Shown here: positions 42,191 to 51,720 of the stretch, in pieces
Layout: every line of letters starts with the position of its first letter
Numbering within the stretch: the first letter of the stretch is position 1
Source of the DNA: Brevibacillus daliensis
GTDB taxonomy: Bacteria; Bacillota; Bacilli; Brevibacillales; Brevibacillaceae
Direction: 5' to 3'
Assembly: GCF_021245735.1 (NCBI RefSeq)
Contig: NZ_JAJISB010000014.1
Span: 1-64,000, forward strand
DNA length: 64,000 nucleotides
Position numbers and translations under genes: made by a program
Notes under the pieces: model-generated
The model's database searches: none
What the model was told of the DNA's origin: nothing
Seen by the model: only the letters and a program-made list of their open reading frames with translations

Positions 42191-43090
42191 TTAGACACGT
42201 CCTATTTCATTAGCCGCTTTTTCCAGCGTTCCATCCAATGTGGAAATAACGCGCTGGTTGGCTTCATAGGCTCGTAGGACCATCATCATATCGGTTGTGG
42301 TACGAGTAGGGTCCACATTTGAACGTTCTTGCCAGCCTTGACGAAGGGCGTAACGACCTTCATCCGCTGCTCCAAGTGCCACGACATTATCCGGGTCATC
42401 AGCACGATACAGATTATTTCCTTCACGAAGCAATTGATATGGATTTGTTACACTGACCAGATTCAGATCAGCATTTGTATTATTAGAGAGTGTTACTCGA
42501 CCATTTGCACCTACCTGGAACGTACCGTTTAATGTGTCAGTTCCATTATTAATTTGAATAGGGCGATTCGCTCTGTCAAGTAAATAATAGCCATCGTTCG
42601 TTACCAAATATCCTTGTTCACTCACATTCCAGCTACTATTACGTGTTAAACGAATGGTATCGTCTTCTGCTGCTTGAGTAGGATCGCCCATACGTGCCAC
42701 GCTAATAAACATTTTAGGCTGAATAGGTTTATTATTATATTCCTCTGCATCTTGTGGGATCTCAAGGTTGTCTGTAAAAGCTACATCAAAAGGGCTATAC
42801 GTCTGTGCAATGTCCCCCTGAGAAAATACAGGAATGGCTTCCTGCATATAAACACCATGAGCTAACCTGCCAACTGGAGCAGGAGTAACACCTGGAATAG
42901 GATACCCTTTTACAATTGACTCGTCCTGATCGTTCATTCTCAGAATTAATTCTTCCGGAAAGGTACGTAGTACTCCCTCCGTCTGCTTGTAACCGGGCGT
43001 ATTAACATTTGCCAGATTATTTGACAGCGCTTCCTGACGATTCTGTAAAGACGTCATGCCTGAAGCTGCCGTATACAGTCCTCTGATCAA
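42191..43090 (-). CDS. flhO: Flagellar hook-basal body protein FlhO
   Basis: This 299-residue FlgG-like rod protein starts MIRGLYTAASGMTSLQNRQEALSNNLANVNTPGYK and ends with VDPTRTTTDMMMVLRAYEANQRVISTLD. It builds the distal rod with FlhP. It lies 12 nt after mbl in the same direction, so a cell-shape gene and rod genes share a transcript, as in B. subtilis. Confidence 0.94.
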   Translation of the reverse strand: MIRGLYTAASGMTSLQNRQEALSNNLANVNTPGYKQTEGVLRTFPEELILRMNDQDESIVKGYPIPGVTPAPVGRLAHGVYMQEAIPVFSQGDIAQTYSPFDVAFTDNLEIPQDAEEYNNKPIQPKMFISVARMGDPTQAAEDDTIRLTRNSSWNVSEQGYLVTNDGYYLLDRANRPIQINNGTDTLNGTFQVGANGRVTLSNNTNADLNLVSVTNPYQLLREGNNLYRADDPDNVVALGAADEGRYALRQGWQERSNVDPTRTTTDMMMVLRAYEANQRVISTLDGTLEKAANEIGRV

Positions 43091-43102
43091 GCGAACTCCT
43101 CC

Positions 43103-44113
43103 TTATCCAAAAAACTTTCTTCGACTGCTCGGGAGCTTATCCAGGTAATCCAGCATCATTCCTGTACCCTTGGCAACGCAGTTCATCGGCTCTTCAGCAA
43201 CTAAAACCGGAACCTTCAATTCTTCTGACAGAATATGATCTAGACCATGAAGCAATGCTCCTCCGCCTGTCAGAAAAACTCCCTTATCAATTATATCGGC
43301 AGAAAGCTCTGGAGGTGTTCGTTCTAAAACATTTTTGGAGGCTTGTACAATCTGACTAACCGATTCAGCCAGTGATTGGCGTATTTCCTGCGAACAAATC
43401 GTGATTGTTTGCGGTAAACCGCTTACCATATCTCGTCCGCGGATATCCATTTCGTCCTGGCGTGAATCGGAGACTGTTCCAATCTCGACTTTGATGTCCT
43501 CAGCAGTACGTTCTCCGATTAATAATTTATATTGATTTTTTATGTATTTCATAATAGCTGAATCAAATTTATCTCCTGCAATCTTGATAGATGAGGCGGT
43601 GACGATATCTCCCATGGAAAGAACAGCTACGTCCGTGGTACCACCGCCTATGTCAACAACCATGTTACCGGATGGCTCGAAGATATCCATGCCAGCTCCG
43701 ATCGCAGCCACTTTTGGTTCTTCTTCAATAAACACTTCACGTGCGCCTCCGCTGCGTTCTGCCGCTTCACGAATCGCTTTTTGTTCTACAGAAGTGATAT
43801 CAGTCGGGCAGCAAATCAATATGCGGGGCCTTGCGAATAAGCTTTTTGCTCCAATTTTGGCAAAAAAGTGTTTCAACATAGCTTCTGTCACTTCGAAATC
43901 AGCGATAACCCCATCACGCAAAGGACGGATAGCGACAATATTACCCGGCGTGCGACCTACCATTCGTCTTGCTTCATTTCCTACTGCCAAAACTTTTTTC
44001 GTTTTTTCGTCTATGGCTACTACAGACGGTTCATCTAATACAATTCCTCTGCCTTTAACATAAACCACTACGTTAGCAGTTCCTAAGTCGATTCCAATAT
44101 CTTTGCTTAACAT
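43103..44113 (-). CDS. mbl: MreB-like cell shape protein Mbl
   Basis: Mbl is an actin-like protein guiding lateral wall synthesis. The 336-residue protein shows phosphate-1 loop GIDLGTANVVVY, phosphate-2 VVDIGGGTTDVAVLS, and adenosine motif FLTGGGALLHGLDHIL. Position after spoIIID and before flhO identifies it as Mbl rather than MreB. The ATG at 44113 has AGGGAGG at 8 nt; an upstream frame of 20 codons is not family-like. Confidence 0.94.
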   Translation of the reverse strand: MLSKDIGIDLGTANVVVYVKGRGIVLDEPSVVAIDEKTKKVLAVGNEARRMVGRTPGNIVAIRPLRDGVIADFEVTEAMLKHFFAKIGAKSLFARPRILICCPTDITSVEQKAIREAAERSGGAREVFIEEEPKVAAIGAGMDIFEPSGNMVVDIGGGTTDVAVLSMGDIVTASSIKIAGDKFDSAIMKYIKNQYKLLIGERTAEDIKVEIGTVSDSRQDEMDIRGRDMVSGLPQTITICSQEIRQSLAESVSQIVQASKNVLERTPPELSADIIDKGVFLTGGGALLHGLDHILSEELKVPVLVAEEPMNCVAKGTGMMLDYLDKLPSSRRKFFG

Positions 44114-44209
44114 GAAAAGGGCCTCCCTGTACTCATTAACCTTGTAACTACTACTATAGGAATATTTTCGCAATTGTACAAGGAAAACCTTTCACGTACT
44201 TCATAATTC

Positions 44210-44494
44210 CTATACACTCTCTTCCTGCTCTTTACGAGCTTTTTTATTTTTTCGCTTGTACTTGATCTTGGTTGCCTCACCACCACGCAAGTGACGTATC
44301 GCTTTGTGATATTCCAGAATCTCCTTTACCTGGTTAGCCAACTCGGGATTTATCTCCGGCAGTCTCTCTGTTAAATCCTTATGCACCGTGCTTTTAGATA
44401 CCCCGAACTCCTTGGCGATCATGCGAACCGTATTCCTTGTCTCCACAATATATCTGCCAATCTTAATGGTTCGCTCCTTGATGTAATCGTGCAC
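44210..44494 (-). CDS. spoIIID: Sporulation transcriptional regulator SpoIIID
   Basis: SpoIIID is a mother-cell DNA-binding protein acting with sigma-E. The 94-residue sequence includes ERTIKIGRYIVETRNTVRMIAKEFGVSKSTVHKDLTERLP, its helix-turn-helix, and a basic C-terminus (KIKYKRKNKKARKEQE). A well-matched sigma-E promoter lies upstream. It precedes mbl by nearly 100 nt. Confidence 0.97.
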   Translation of the reverse strand: MHDYIKERTIKIGRYIVETRNTVRMIAKEFGVSKSTVHKDLTERLPEINPELANQVKEILEYHKAIRHLRGGEATKIKYKRKNKKARKEQEESV

Positions 44495-44528
44495 GCCCCT
44501 CGCCTCCCTGCATCAAATTGTCTGATAC

Positions 44529-44557
44529 AATATATGGGTAGGCGAGGACACATATTC
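44529..44557 (-). promoter_or_regulatory. Sigma-E promoter of spoIIID
   Basis: GAATATG, a 14-nt spacer and CATATATT on the minus strand fit the sigma-E pattern (-35 with ATA, -10 CATAnAnT), 35 nt before the spoIIID start. SpoIIID is a known sigma-E target. Confidence 0.65.
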
Positions 44558-44672
44558 TACATATCCGTAACGTACAAGCTAACAAGTACCTACTTTTTTC
44601 GAGGGTTTGTACAATTAGGTACATTTCTTCATTCAAAAACTTGGCTAAACCATTAAAAAAAATCGTCTTCAT

Positions 44673-45157
44673 CCAACTTTCGGGGAGAAAACCAGCTTCT
44701 CTTTTCACCCTTCGCTAAAAGTCTTCGCCCCGCAAGGGGTTAGACTGTCCGCTCCGCACAATTCATCGGGGACGCTCAAAACGATGTCTTCACTGTAAGA
44801 CTTGCTGGGTTTCGCTTCTTTTTCCCGATGAATAATGCTCCGCTGGGTCGGGCTTCGCCAAGACGCTCTGTGTGAAAAGAGAAGCTGGTTTTTCATGCTG
44901 TAGGTTTTGTATGAGTCTTTTCTTTCCAGTGCAGCCGTTTGCAGAAGAAGCACATTTTTTGTCCAGGACTATTTAAGGTCCTACTTAGCTACACAAAAAA
45001 GAGTGCGGATTAAAAAGTGCAACCTATGAGACACTGCGTAGCATCACTTCTTTTTGCACTTTCCGCACTCTTTGCCCAGTAGCGGGCAGTATTTGCTCCC
45101 TTGCGGGACCTTAACGAGTTCGCAGACAAAAAATGTGCTTCTTCTGCCACCCCACTA
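44673..45157. repeat. ~485-bp two-hairpin repeat element, copy C
   Basis: Shares the full order of blocks with copies A and B. Its outer ends have drifted (CCAACTTTCGGGG left, CCCCACTATCA right) and part of the second hairpin is unpaired, so this is the most decayed copy. It sits between spoIIID and spoIIQ. Confidence 0.82.
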
Positions 45158-45172
45158 TCAATGAAGTCCATA

Positions 45173-45201
45173 AAAAAACCGGGATGTTTCACCCGGTTTT
45201 T
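45173..45201 (-). terminator. Terminator of spoIIQ
   Basis: AAAACCGGG and CCCGGTTTT form a 9-bp stem with A and T runs outside, so it can act in both directions. It follows the spoIIQ stop by 27 nt. Confidence 0.85.
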
Positions 45202-45227
45202 CTTATAGACTACGATATACGTTTTTG

Positions 45228-45953
45228 TTATTGCGCCTCAGCTGTTTTGATAAATTGGTGTGGATCTACAGAGTTACCATCTTGACGAACTTCGAAGTGA
45301 AGATGTGCTTTCAATTCTTTTTCAAAGTCGTTGCGTCCTGCTGCACCAATTACCTGGCCTTGTTTTACTACATCGTTCACTTTTACTTTAACGCTTTCCA
45401 AGCTTTGATATACAGTTACCAATTTGTCTGCATGTTCAATCTCGATTAAATTGCCAACCAATTGATCGTTGTGTTTTACTTTTGTTACCTTACCATCTTG
45501 GGCTGCTGTCACATCGAATGACTTACCATCTTTGGATACAAGATCGATTCCTAGATGCGGTACGAAGGTGTTGTCATTAAATTTTACCATCGTTTTCGCC
45601 TGTTCATCAGCAGTAGCTTCTTCGTTGAAGAATCCCATGCCTAGATCATAAACTGCTTCTTTGGCTACTGGCCATGAAAGCGTCAATGGTTGCTTGTTAA
45701 CCGCAACTGCTTCTCCATCTTCATTAACGTTTGCAGGGTTATTAACACCCTCATTAACCGTTACCGTTTCAGTTGCTTGCGGCTTTTGTGTTGCTTCTTT
45801 CACTAAACTACCCTGATACCACATCACGAATGCTAGAATAATTGCGGCTGAACCGATGTAGATAGCAGGAAATGCCCATTTTTTGCCCAAGATGCTTCTC
45901 CATGCTGATTGTTTTGCTGGAACAGATTTCTTTTGATTTCTTTGTTCTTCCAT
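45228..45953 (-). CDS. spoIIQ: SpoIIQ, forespore M23-family protein of the engulfment channel
   Basis: SpoIIQ is made in the forespore and docks with mother-cell SpoIIIAH. The 241-residue protein has a cytoplasmic start, one membrane helix (FPAIYIGSAAIILAFVMWY), a linker and a LytM domain. Both metal motifs appear intact: HxxxD in PHLGIDL and HxH in KAHLHFEVR. In B. subtilis the first His is lost, so this one might be an active endopeptidase. A sigma-F promoter lies directly upstream. Confidence 0.93.
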   Translation of the reverse strand: MEEQRNQKKSVPAKQSAWRSILGKKWAFPAIYIGSAAIILAFVMWYQGSLVKEATQKPQATETVTVNEGVNNPANVNEDGEAVAVNKQPLTLSWPVAKEAVYDLGMGFFNEEATADEQAKTMVKFNDNTFVPHLGIDLVSKDGKSFDVTAAQDGKVTKVKHNDQLVGNLIEIEHADKLVTVYQSLESVKVKVNDVVKQGQVIGAAGRNDFEKELKAHLHFEVRQDGNSVDPHQFIKTAEAQ

Positions 45954-45972
45954 TTATTATCACCTCATCCCT

Positions 45973-46001
45973 CAGTATCGCCAGTTTTTTGACGTATAAA
46001 C
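45973..46001 (-). promoter_or_regulatory. Sigma-F promoter of spoIIQ
   Basis: GTTTA, a 14-nt spacer and GGCGATACTG on the minus strand fit GYWTA and GGnnAWAMTR, the forespore sigma-F boxes, about 20 nt before the start codon. Confidence 0.75.
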
Positions 46002-46031
46002 CTGAAAAAGATGAGGAAATGAAATAATTTA

Positions 46032-47030
46032 CTAGATTGAGACTATTTTTCGATAATCTTGTAAGGCAATCCCCTGGTAGTAATACATGACGATTTGTTC
46101 AGCAGACCTGCCCGCTTTTGCCATTCCGTTCGCTCCCCACTGGCTCATTCCCACTCCATGTCCATATCCTTTTGTGGTAATCTCCACTTGTCCTTTACCT
46201 AATTTCATAGTAAAAGCACTGGAAGACAGTTGTAGCTTCTCTCTGATCTCCTTACCGCTGAACTCTTTCTCCCCGATTACAATTCTTCCAATCCGGCTTC
46301 CCTTCGTCCACTCTGTTATCTCGTACCAACTCCCATTAGATGCTGCTTGGGTGATTGTCACACCCAATTTTTGTTGAAACAAAGTGACGGGGATTGAAGT
46401 CACCTGAAGATAGTCGGGAGATTCGCTGTCCCAAGGACTTGCGACACTACGTAGATAAGGTATAGGCTGCGTCCAATAATCCTCTGCATTCTCGGTAAAT
46501 CCATTACTAGTGGAGAAAAAGGTAGCATCAATCGGTTTGTCTTCATAAGTAAGTACCTTCCCTTTCGTGCTAGCTACCGCTTCCTTGATGCGTTCATTTT
46601 TCCACTCAAATAATTTGCCCCAGCGTTCTTTCCGTTCTGTTTCATCTACATATACCTGATGCTTGGTCGTATCCAAGACATGAGCTCCATTTGGCACATC
46701 ATCCCATTTACCTTCTGCCAAACGTCTCACAATGTACGTACGAGCTGCCAATGCCTGCGCCTTTAAGGCTTCCATTTCAAATTCTGCGGGCATCTCAGCC
46801 GCCAGCACCCCTTCAATGTAAGTTTCTAGTGGCATGGATTCTACTTGTTTGATCTTGGATCGATAGACGTTAATTTGCGGTCCTCTTTCTTCCGGTATCA
46901 CTATCTCCTGTTTTGGTTGCATAGCTGTTGGTTGCTTTTCTTCCGATGAATAGAGATGAACGACTGCAGCAGGTAGGATAACCAGCAGAATGGGCAGCAA
47001 GATTACGACGTGAAGAATATATCTTTTCAC
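46032..47030 (-). CDS. spoIID: SpoIID, peptidoglycan hydrolase of engulfment
   Basis: SpoIID is a lytic transglycosylase that strips stem-less glycan during engulfment. The 332-residue protein has an N-terminal signal anchor (YILHVVILLPILLVILPAAVV), the SPOIID core VYRSKIKQVESMPLETYIEGVLAAEMPAEFEMEALKAQALAARTY and the late GYGHGVGMSQWGANGMA motif. The frame opens upstream to 47162, but the GTG at 47030 follows GGTGGGGGG and starts just before the anchor; the upstream part overlaps alaT. Confidence 0.95.
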   Translation of the reverse strand: MKRYILHVVILLPILLVILPAAVVHLYSSEEKQPTAMQPKQEIVIPEERGPQINVYRSKIKQVESMPLETYIEGVLAAEMPAEFEMEALKAQALAARTYIVRRLAEGKWDDVPNGAHVLDTTKHQVYVDETERKERWGKLFEWKNERIKEAVASTKGKVLTYEDKPIDATFFSTSNGFTENAEDYWTQPIPYLRSVASPWDSESPDYLQVTSIPVTLFQQKLGVTITQAASNGSWYEITEWTKGSRIGRIVIGEKEFSGKEIREKLQLSSSAFTMKLGKGQVEITTKGYGHGVGMSQWGANGMAKAGRSAEQIVMYYYQGIALQDYRKIVSI

Positions 47031-47046
47031 AAAAAAATCCCCCCAC

Positions 47047-47093
47047 CTGTCAAACTGGACAATTCGTTGTTGTTCCAGTCTATGAAAACAGGT
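47047..47093 (-). promoter_or_regulatory. Candidate sigma-E -10 and leader hairpin of spoIID
   Basis: CATAGACT (47077-47084) resembles the sigma-E -10 CATAnAnT, but its -35 is weak. Arms CACCTGT and ACAGGTG, with inner ACTGGA and TCCAGT, form an inverted repeat over it, and the 3' arm overlaps the ribosome site GGTGGGGGG. Confidence 0.4.
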
Positions 47094-47125
47094 GAGAGGA
47101 TAGAACGTTACTAGAGAATGAAATG

Positions 47126-48304
47126 CTAGGAAAGACGTTTGGATACGAAGCGGTCCATACATTCCAGTGCTTTTTTTAGTTGTTCTAGTGAAGTTGCATA
47201 AGAACAGCGTATGTGTCCTTCTCCGCTAGTACCAAATACATCTCCGGGTACAACTGCTACTTTTTCTTCCATCAATAGCTGTTCAGCGAAATCTGCGGCT
47301 GTAAGCCCCGTTGCTTTGACGGATGGGAAAGCATAGAATGCACCAGCAGGTGTGTGACAGGTCAGGCCCATATCAGAGAGTGCCTTCACTACGTAATTGC
47401 GTCGTTGGCTGTAGCTTTCTACCATTTTCTCTACATCGCTACGATTGCCTCGAAGTGCTTCAAGAGCCGCCATTTGAGCCATTACAGGTGCACACAGAAT
47501 CGTGTACTGGTGGATTTTAAGCATTCCAACAAGTAGATCTTCTGGAGCACACACATACCCAAGACGCCAGCCAGTCATGGCAAAAGATTTAGAGAATCCT
47601 GACATCAGGATCGTCCGGTCTTTCATCCCTGGCAAAGTGACGATACTTTCATGTTTTTGGCCAAAGGTAAGCTCTGCATATATTTCATCCGATAGCACGA
47701 GTAAATCATGCTTTTCAATGATAGGCACTAATGTTTTCCATTCTTCCAGGGTCATTATACTACCTGTCGGATTATTAGGATAACAGAAGATAATGGCACG
47801 AGTACGGTCCGTAATCTTAGATTCCAGCTCTTCAGGCGTCAGCTTGAATTGGTGCCGAGCACTGGTCTGCAAGAAAACAGGCACTCCTCCTGCCAAACGG
47901 ATAATTGGTTCATACGAAACGTAACAAGGCTCTACAATCAGAACTTCATCTCCTGGATCGATAATCGCCCGTAGCGCAATATCAATCGCCTCGCTCGCTC
48001 CAACTGTCACAAGAATTTCTGTTTGCGGATTATATTGAACTTGAATTAAATCTTCGGTGTAATAGCTAATCTCTTTGCGTAATTCGAGCAAACCTGCATT
48101 GGAGGTATAAGCGGTATATCCTCTCTCCAAAGAAGAGATAGACGCTTCTCTGATACGCCAAGGCGTTACAAAATCAGGTTCCCCTACCCCAAGCGAAATA
48201 ACTCCTTCCATCGAGGCAGCCAAATCGAAAAATCGACGGATACCAGACGGCTTCAGTTCTTCTACGGTTGCTGAAAGTCGACTTTTTTGCACGATCGAAC
48301 TCAT
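47126..48304 (-). CDS. alaT: Alanine aminotransferase-like class I/II transaminase (AlaT/YugH)
   Basis: This PLP enzyme of 392 residues shows the fold type I marks: SLGVGEPDFVTP, YPNNPTGS, DEIYAELTF, the PLP lysine in SGFSKSFAMTGWRLGY and the substrate Arg in HIRCSYATS. Together with the AsnC/Lrp gene overlapping its start by 4 nt it matches the B. subtilis alaR-alaT pair, where AlaT makes alanine from pyruvate. Other amino donors are possible for this family. It is unusual in lying inside the spoIID-murA block. Confidence 0.88.
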   Translation of the reverse strand: MSSIVQKSRLSATVEELKPSGIRRFFDLAASMEGVISLGVGEPDFVTPWRIREASISSLERGYTAYTSNAGLLELRKEISYYTEDLIQVQYNPQTEILVTVGASEAIDIALRAIIDPGDEVLIVEPCYVSYEPIIRLAGGVPVFLQTSARHQFKLTPEELESKITDRTRAIIFCYPNNPTGSIMTLEEWKTLVPIIEKHDLLVLSDEIYAELTFGQKHESIVTLPGMKDRTILMSGFSKSFAMTGWRLGYVCAPEDLLVGMLKIHQYTILCAPVMAQMAALEALRGNRSDVEKMVESYSQRRNYVVKALSDMGLTCHTPAGAFYAFPSVKATGLTAADFAEQLLMEEKVAVVPGDVFGTSGEGHIRCSYATSLEQLKKALECMDRFVSKRLS

Positions 48305-48801
48305 GGCGTAACCACCATTCTACGATCATCTTCATAATCTTCCAGAATCGTGCCATCATGCTTGTAACGTTTCAAAATAAAATGAGTCGCTGTGGATACC
48401 ACGTTATCGAGTGGAGCCAACTTTTTCGTTACAAAGTTAGCAATCTCATGCATGGTTTTTCCTTCGAGAAGGACGGAAATATCATATCCTGCACCCGACA
48501 TCAAATATACAGCTTTCACCTCCGGGAAGCGAGCAATGCGCTCTGCAACTTTTTCAAAACCAATATCCCGTACTGGTGTCACTTTTACATCGATCATCGC
48601 TGTAACTAATGGGTTGTCCTGCACCCGTTCCCAGTTAATTAACGCTGGGTATTTCACAATGATCTTTTCCGCTTGCAAACGCTTGATTTCTGCTTCGATC
48701 TCTTCTTCCGAGCAATCAAGTAACAATCCCAGTTGGTGGCTACTTAGTCGGCAATTTTCCTCTAGCAGCATCAGCAGTTTCTTTGTTGTACTTTGGTCCA
48801 T
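48301..48801 (-). CDS. alaR: Lrp/AsnC family regulator (AlaR/YugG-like)
   Basis: The 166-residue protein has an N-terminal winged helix (STTKKLLMLLEENCRLSSHQLGLLLDCSEEEIEAEIKRLQAEKIIV) and a RAM-type ligand domain (VTAMIDVKVTPVRDIGFEKVAERIARFPEVKAVYLMSGAGYDISVLLEG). Its stop overlaps the alaT start (ATGA), so the two are translationally coupled. In B. subtilis AlaR activates alaT. The ATG at 48801 follows GGAGAGG. Confidence 0.88.
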   Translation of the reverse strand: MDQSTTKKLLMLLEENCRLSSHQLGLLLDCSEEEIEAEIKRLQAEKIIVKYPALINWERVQDNPLVTAMIDVKVTPVRDIGFEKVAERIARFPEVKAVYLMSGAGYDISVLLEGKTMHEIANFVTKKLAPLDNVVSTATHFILKRYKHDGTILEDYEDDRRMVVTP

Positions 48802-49009
48802 TTGTGTCCTCTCCAATCCTTCCTAGCAAACTGCACGTTTTTCTTAACCCCCATCATACCACGACACTTTTGTGATTTACAGTGATAAGACGCTGATAAG
48901 TTATTGACATGTCTGTCAAAAAGATTTGGTCCTGATTTTTTAATACAAATGAAACCGAGTATGGTATCCATCCGTCATTTTTATTACAGGATAATCTAGT
49001 CTGTCATAC

Positions 49010-49052
49010 AAAAAAACACCCTGTCTCCACTATCTCTAGCGAAACAGGATGC
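49010..49052 (-). terminator. Terminator of the murA unit
   Basis: GCATCCTGTTTC and GAGACAGGGTGT form a 12-bp stem with three G-U pairs, followed by seven T on the minus strand, directly after the murA stop. Confidence 0.88.
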
Positions 49053-49065
49053 TTCCTATTCTTTT

Positions 49066-50403
49066 TTATACAATATTAGCTGACAATTTGATCGGCAGAG
49101 GTCTCACTTTTTTCTCGAGAACTTCTGCAGTAGCCGCTTGTTCTTCAATCTTGACACGCATAACGTTAGCACCAAGCTGTTGCAATTTACCTGTAAAATT
49201 CACGTAGCCACGATCAATGTGATGCAATCCGCCTACTTCAGTCTCTCCTTCGGCAACTAAGCCTGCCAAAATGAGAGCAGCACCCGCACGCAAATCTGTT
49301 GCGTTTACTTTTGCTCCTGTTAGCGGAACGCTTCCTTCTACGATCGCACTGCGACCTTCGATTTTAATATGAGCACTCATGCGGCGGAACTCTTCCACGT
49401 GCATAAAGCGATTTTCAAAAACCGTCTCGGTTACAATGCTAGTCCCTTCCGCAAACAGTTGCAACGCCATCATTTGAGATTGCATATCTGTTGGGAAGCC
49501 TGGATGAGGCAACGTTTTCAGGTCAACTGCTTTTAGCGGACCTGTACGCGTTACACGAAGACCATTCTCTTGTTCTTCAATGGTTACACCCATTTCACGT
49601 AGCTTTGCTGTTACCGATTTAACATGATCAGCAATTGCACCTTCCACAAAAACGTCTCCACCTGTAATAGCAGCAGCAACCATGAAAGTACCTGCTTCAA
49701 TACGGTCAGGAATAACGCAATGTGTGCAACCGCTCATTTTTTCTACACCTTCAATGCGGATGGAACCTGTTCCAGCACCGCGAATCTTAGCGCCCATGCT
49801 GTTCAAGAAGTTAGCCAGATCTACAATCTCAGGTTCTTCCGCAGCATTTTCGATAATTGTGGTACCTTCAGCCAAGCAAGCAGCTGTCATAATATTTTCA
49901 GTGGCACCAACGCTCGCAACATCCAGGTAGATTTTTGCCCCTTGTAAGCGTCCATCTACTGTAGCTTCAATGAAGCCTTGTCCGATCTCGATTTTGGCAC
50001 CCATTGCTTCAAAACCTTTTAGATGTTGGTCAATTGGACGAGTTCCAATTGCACATCCTCCTGGAAGAGCAATCCGAGCTTTCCCTTGTCTAGCCAAGAG
50101 CGGTCCCATCACGAGGAAAGAGGCTCTCATTTTACGCACCAGTTCATATGGAGCTTCCATACCATTCAGCTTCGTTGCGTCAATACTCAACGTCTCGTCT
50201 TGGTATGTAATATCAATCTGCAATGTTCGCAGTAATTCACAAATGGTATAAACATCATCCAGACCCGGAACGTCATGGATGAAACAAATTCCTTCTTCTG
50301 CCAATATAGACGCAGCAATAATCGGTAGAACCGCATTCTTTGCTCCAGAAACTTTTACATTTCCCGCTAATGCCTTACCACCGCGGACCATAATTTTTTC
50401 CAA
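49066..50403 (-). CDS. murA: UDP-N-acetylglucosamine 1-carboxyvinyltransferase MurA
   Basis: MurA performs the first committed step of peptidoglycan synthesis, adding enolpyruvate from PEP to UDP-GlcNAc. The 445-residue protein shows [17 protein letters not shown], the PEP-binding catalytic Cys in [15 protein letters not shown] (the fosfomycin target), and [15 protein letters not shown]. Position next to ywmB and spoIID identifies it with B. subtilis murAA. Confidence 0.96.
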   Translation of the reverse strand: MEKIMVRGGKALAGNVKVSGAKNAVLPIIAASILAEEGICFIHDVPGLDDVYTICELLRTLQIDITYQDETLSIDATKLNGMEAPYELVRKMRASFLVMGPLLARQGKARIALPGGCAIGTRPIDQHLKGFEAMGAKIEIGQGFIEATVDGRLQGAKIYLDVASVGATENIMTAACLAEGTTIIENAAEEPEIVDLANFLNSMGAKIRGAGTGSIRIEGVEKMSGCTHCVIPDRIEAGTFMVAAAITGGDVFVEGAIADHVKSVTAKLREMGVTIEEQENGLRVTRTGPLKAVDLKTLPHPGFPTDMQSQMMALQLFAEGTSIVTETVFENRFMHVEEFRRMSAHIKIEGRSAIVEGSVPLTGAKVNATDLRAGAALILAGLVAEGETEVGGLHHIDRGYVNFTGKLQQLGANVMRVKIEEQAATAEVLEKKVRPLPIKLSANIV

Positions 50404-50423
50404 TGTTATACCCCTCCGCGTGC

Positions 50424-51170
50424 TTAGTATTCCGCTGTGATGATAGGTGACCCTATTGTAATTCGTGTTAGATTGTTTACTGAATCTACGTGTGTAGCTA
50501 CTTGTACATTCATTTTGTGTTCATTCGTTATAATGTAGGAATTCCATTGATTGATATAGCCAGAAATACTAGTTACAGATTCATCCTGTAAACGCTCAAT
50601 TTCATTTGCTTGGAGGAGGGAAAAAACATTACCAATTCTAGCCTCCTGCCAGCCAACACTCAGTTTATCATTGTATATTCCGCGAATACAAGTGCTAAAT
50701 TGCGGAATCAGATCCATACTTTTGACCTTAGCCACAACATTTACATATGAAGTCTCAATGTCTTCTGCATGCTCCTGTTTTCCTTCCAATGACAACACAA
50801 TATAAACTTGAATGCCCTTCTCATCAGGTATCCCTATTAAGCGAAGTTTACGTTCAGTGTGATCAATTGTACCTTCAGACTGGTATAAGAGATGTTCCTC
50901 TTTTGTTAAAGCTTTGGTGATCGTAATCCCCAACATCTTGCTCCATGTCTGACCGAGAGAAAGAAGCTCTTCTTCTGTTCTCACCGGAGGTAACTGTAAG
51001 CTGGTTCTATGTTGTATATCGGTAATAATAGCACCTGATTTTTCTGCTGCCTCTATTAATTTCTTCGCAACCGAATGGTTCTGATCTTCGGACCAAAATG
51101 AAAAACCACCAAAAACAAACAAGCTCACAATACTTAGAGCAAGGTAAAGCAAAACCGCCTGCTTTTTCAT
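50424..51170 (-). CDS. ywmB: YwmB-family secreted protein
   Basis: This 248-residue protein has an N-terminal signal/anchor ([23 protein letters not shown]) and the YwmB (DUF1779) body with [29 protein letters not shown] and [14 protein letters not shown]. Its fold is TATA-binding-protein-like by family description, but function is not known. It is always beside murA in Bacilli; here it precedes murA by 20 nt. The ATG at 51170 follows GGGGAGAGGG. Confidence 0.88.
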   Translation of the reverse strand: MKKQAVLLYLALSIVSLFVFGGFSFWSEDQNHSVAKKLIEAAEKSGAIITDIQHRTSLQLPPVRTEEELLSLGQTWSKMLGITITKALTKEEHLLYQSEGTIDHTERKLRLIGIPDEKGIQVYIVLSLEGKQEHAEDIETSYVNVVAKVKSMDLIPQFSTCIRGIYNDKLSVGWQEARIGNVFSLLQANEIERLQDESVTSISGYINQWNSYIITNEHKMNVQVATHVDSVNNLTRITIGSPIITAEY

Positions 51171-51243
51171 CTTTTCCCTCTCCCCGAACACAACTTTTAT
51201 CTCTTATTTTCATTGTGTACGTAAAAATGGAGGGTTATACCAA

Positions 51244-51492
51244 CTACTGGAACAATTGATTAAGTAGTAGGGAATGTCCTAGATAATCAAAAAAGAAAGT
51301 GGATACTCCGTGACCTATAACAATGGCTAGGAGAATTTGCAATAACTTTGCCTGAGCACCTTTTGGATTTTTCACAAAAAGGTCAAAGCGGAAAGATTGC
51401 AACGCCCACCAACTAATACCGATACAGACAATTGATATTGTAATGTTCATGAGGGAAAACAATCCGCTTGAACCAAACATCAAATCTCTCAC
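51244..51492 (-). CDS. ywzB: YwzB-like DUF1146 membrane protein
   Basis: The 82-residue protein has two membrane helices (LFSLMNITISIVCIGISWWAL and AKLLQILLAIVIGHGVSTFFFDYL) and the FRFDLFVKNPKGAQA loop typical of the YwzB/DUF1146 family. Function unknown. It sits upstream of ywmB and murA, the conserved order. The exact start is ambiguous: GTG at 51492, or an ATG four codons later. Confidence 0.85.
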   Translation of the reverse strand: MRDLMFGSSGLFSLMNITISIVCIGISWWALQSFRFDLFVKNPKGAQAKLLQILLAIVIGHGVSTFFFDYLGHSLLLNQLFQ

Positions 51493-51720
51493 TTCTTTCT
51501 ATAAACGCTTTTTCACATTTTGTAACACATTTTCAGTGATTGAATCAACATCTCGTATATAAACATATACTTAACCTACTTTACCATAGTCCGATACCCA
51601 TTGAAAGGCACGATAATAGCTCTATTTTATGATAAAGCGATGATAATTACATAAATTTTCTGTTCTTTCACTAATGTAGCAAGATATTACTTAACAGGAT
51701 TTTTAAGGATAGATCTTCAC
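51493..51720. other. AT-rich gap before repeat copy D
   Basis: No gene seen. It presumably carries the promoter of ywzB-ywmB-murA, but no clear box pair was picked out. Confidence 0.35.

Noticed and set aside
43542-44063. A 173-codon plus-strand frame over mbl
   Set aside because: Antisense to the highly conserved Mbl sequence, so not a gene.
47031-47162. Upstream extension of spoIID overlapping alaT
   Set aside because: The residues before the GTG at 47030 do not fit the family and that GTG has a strong ribosome site.
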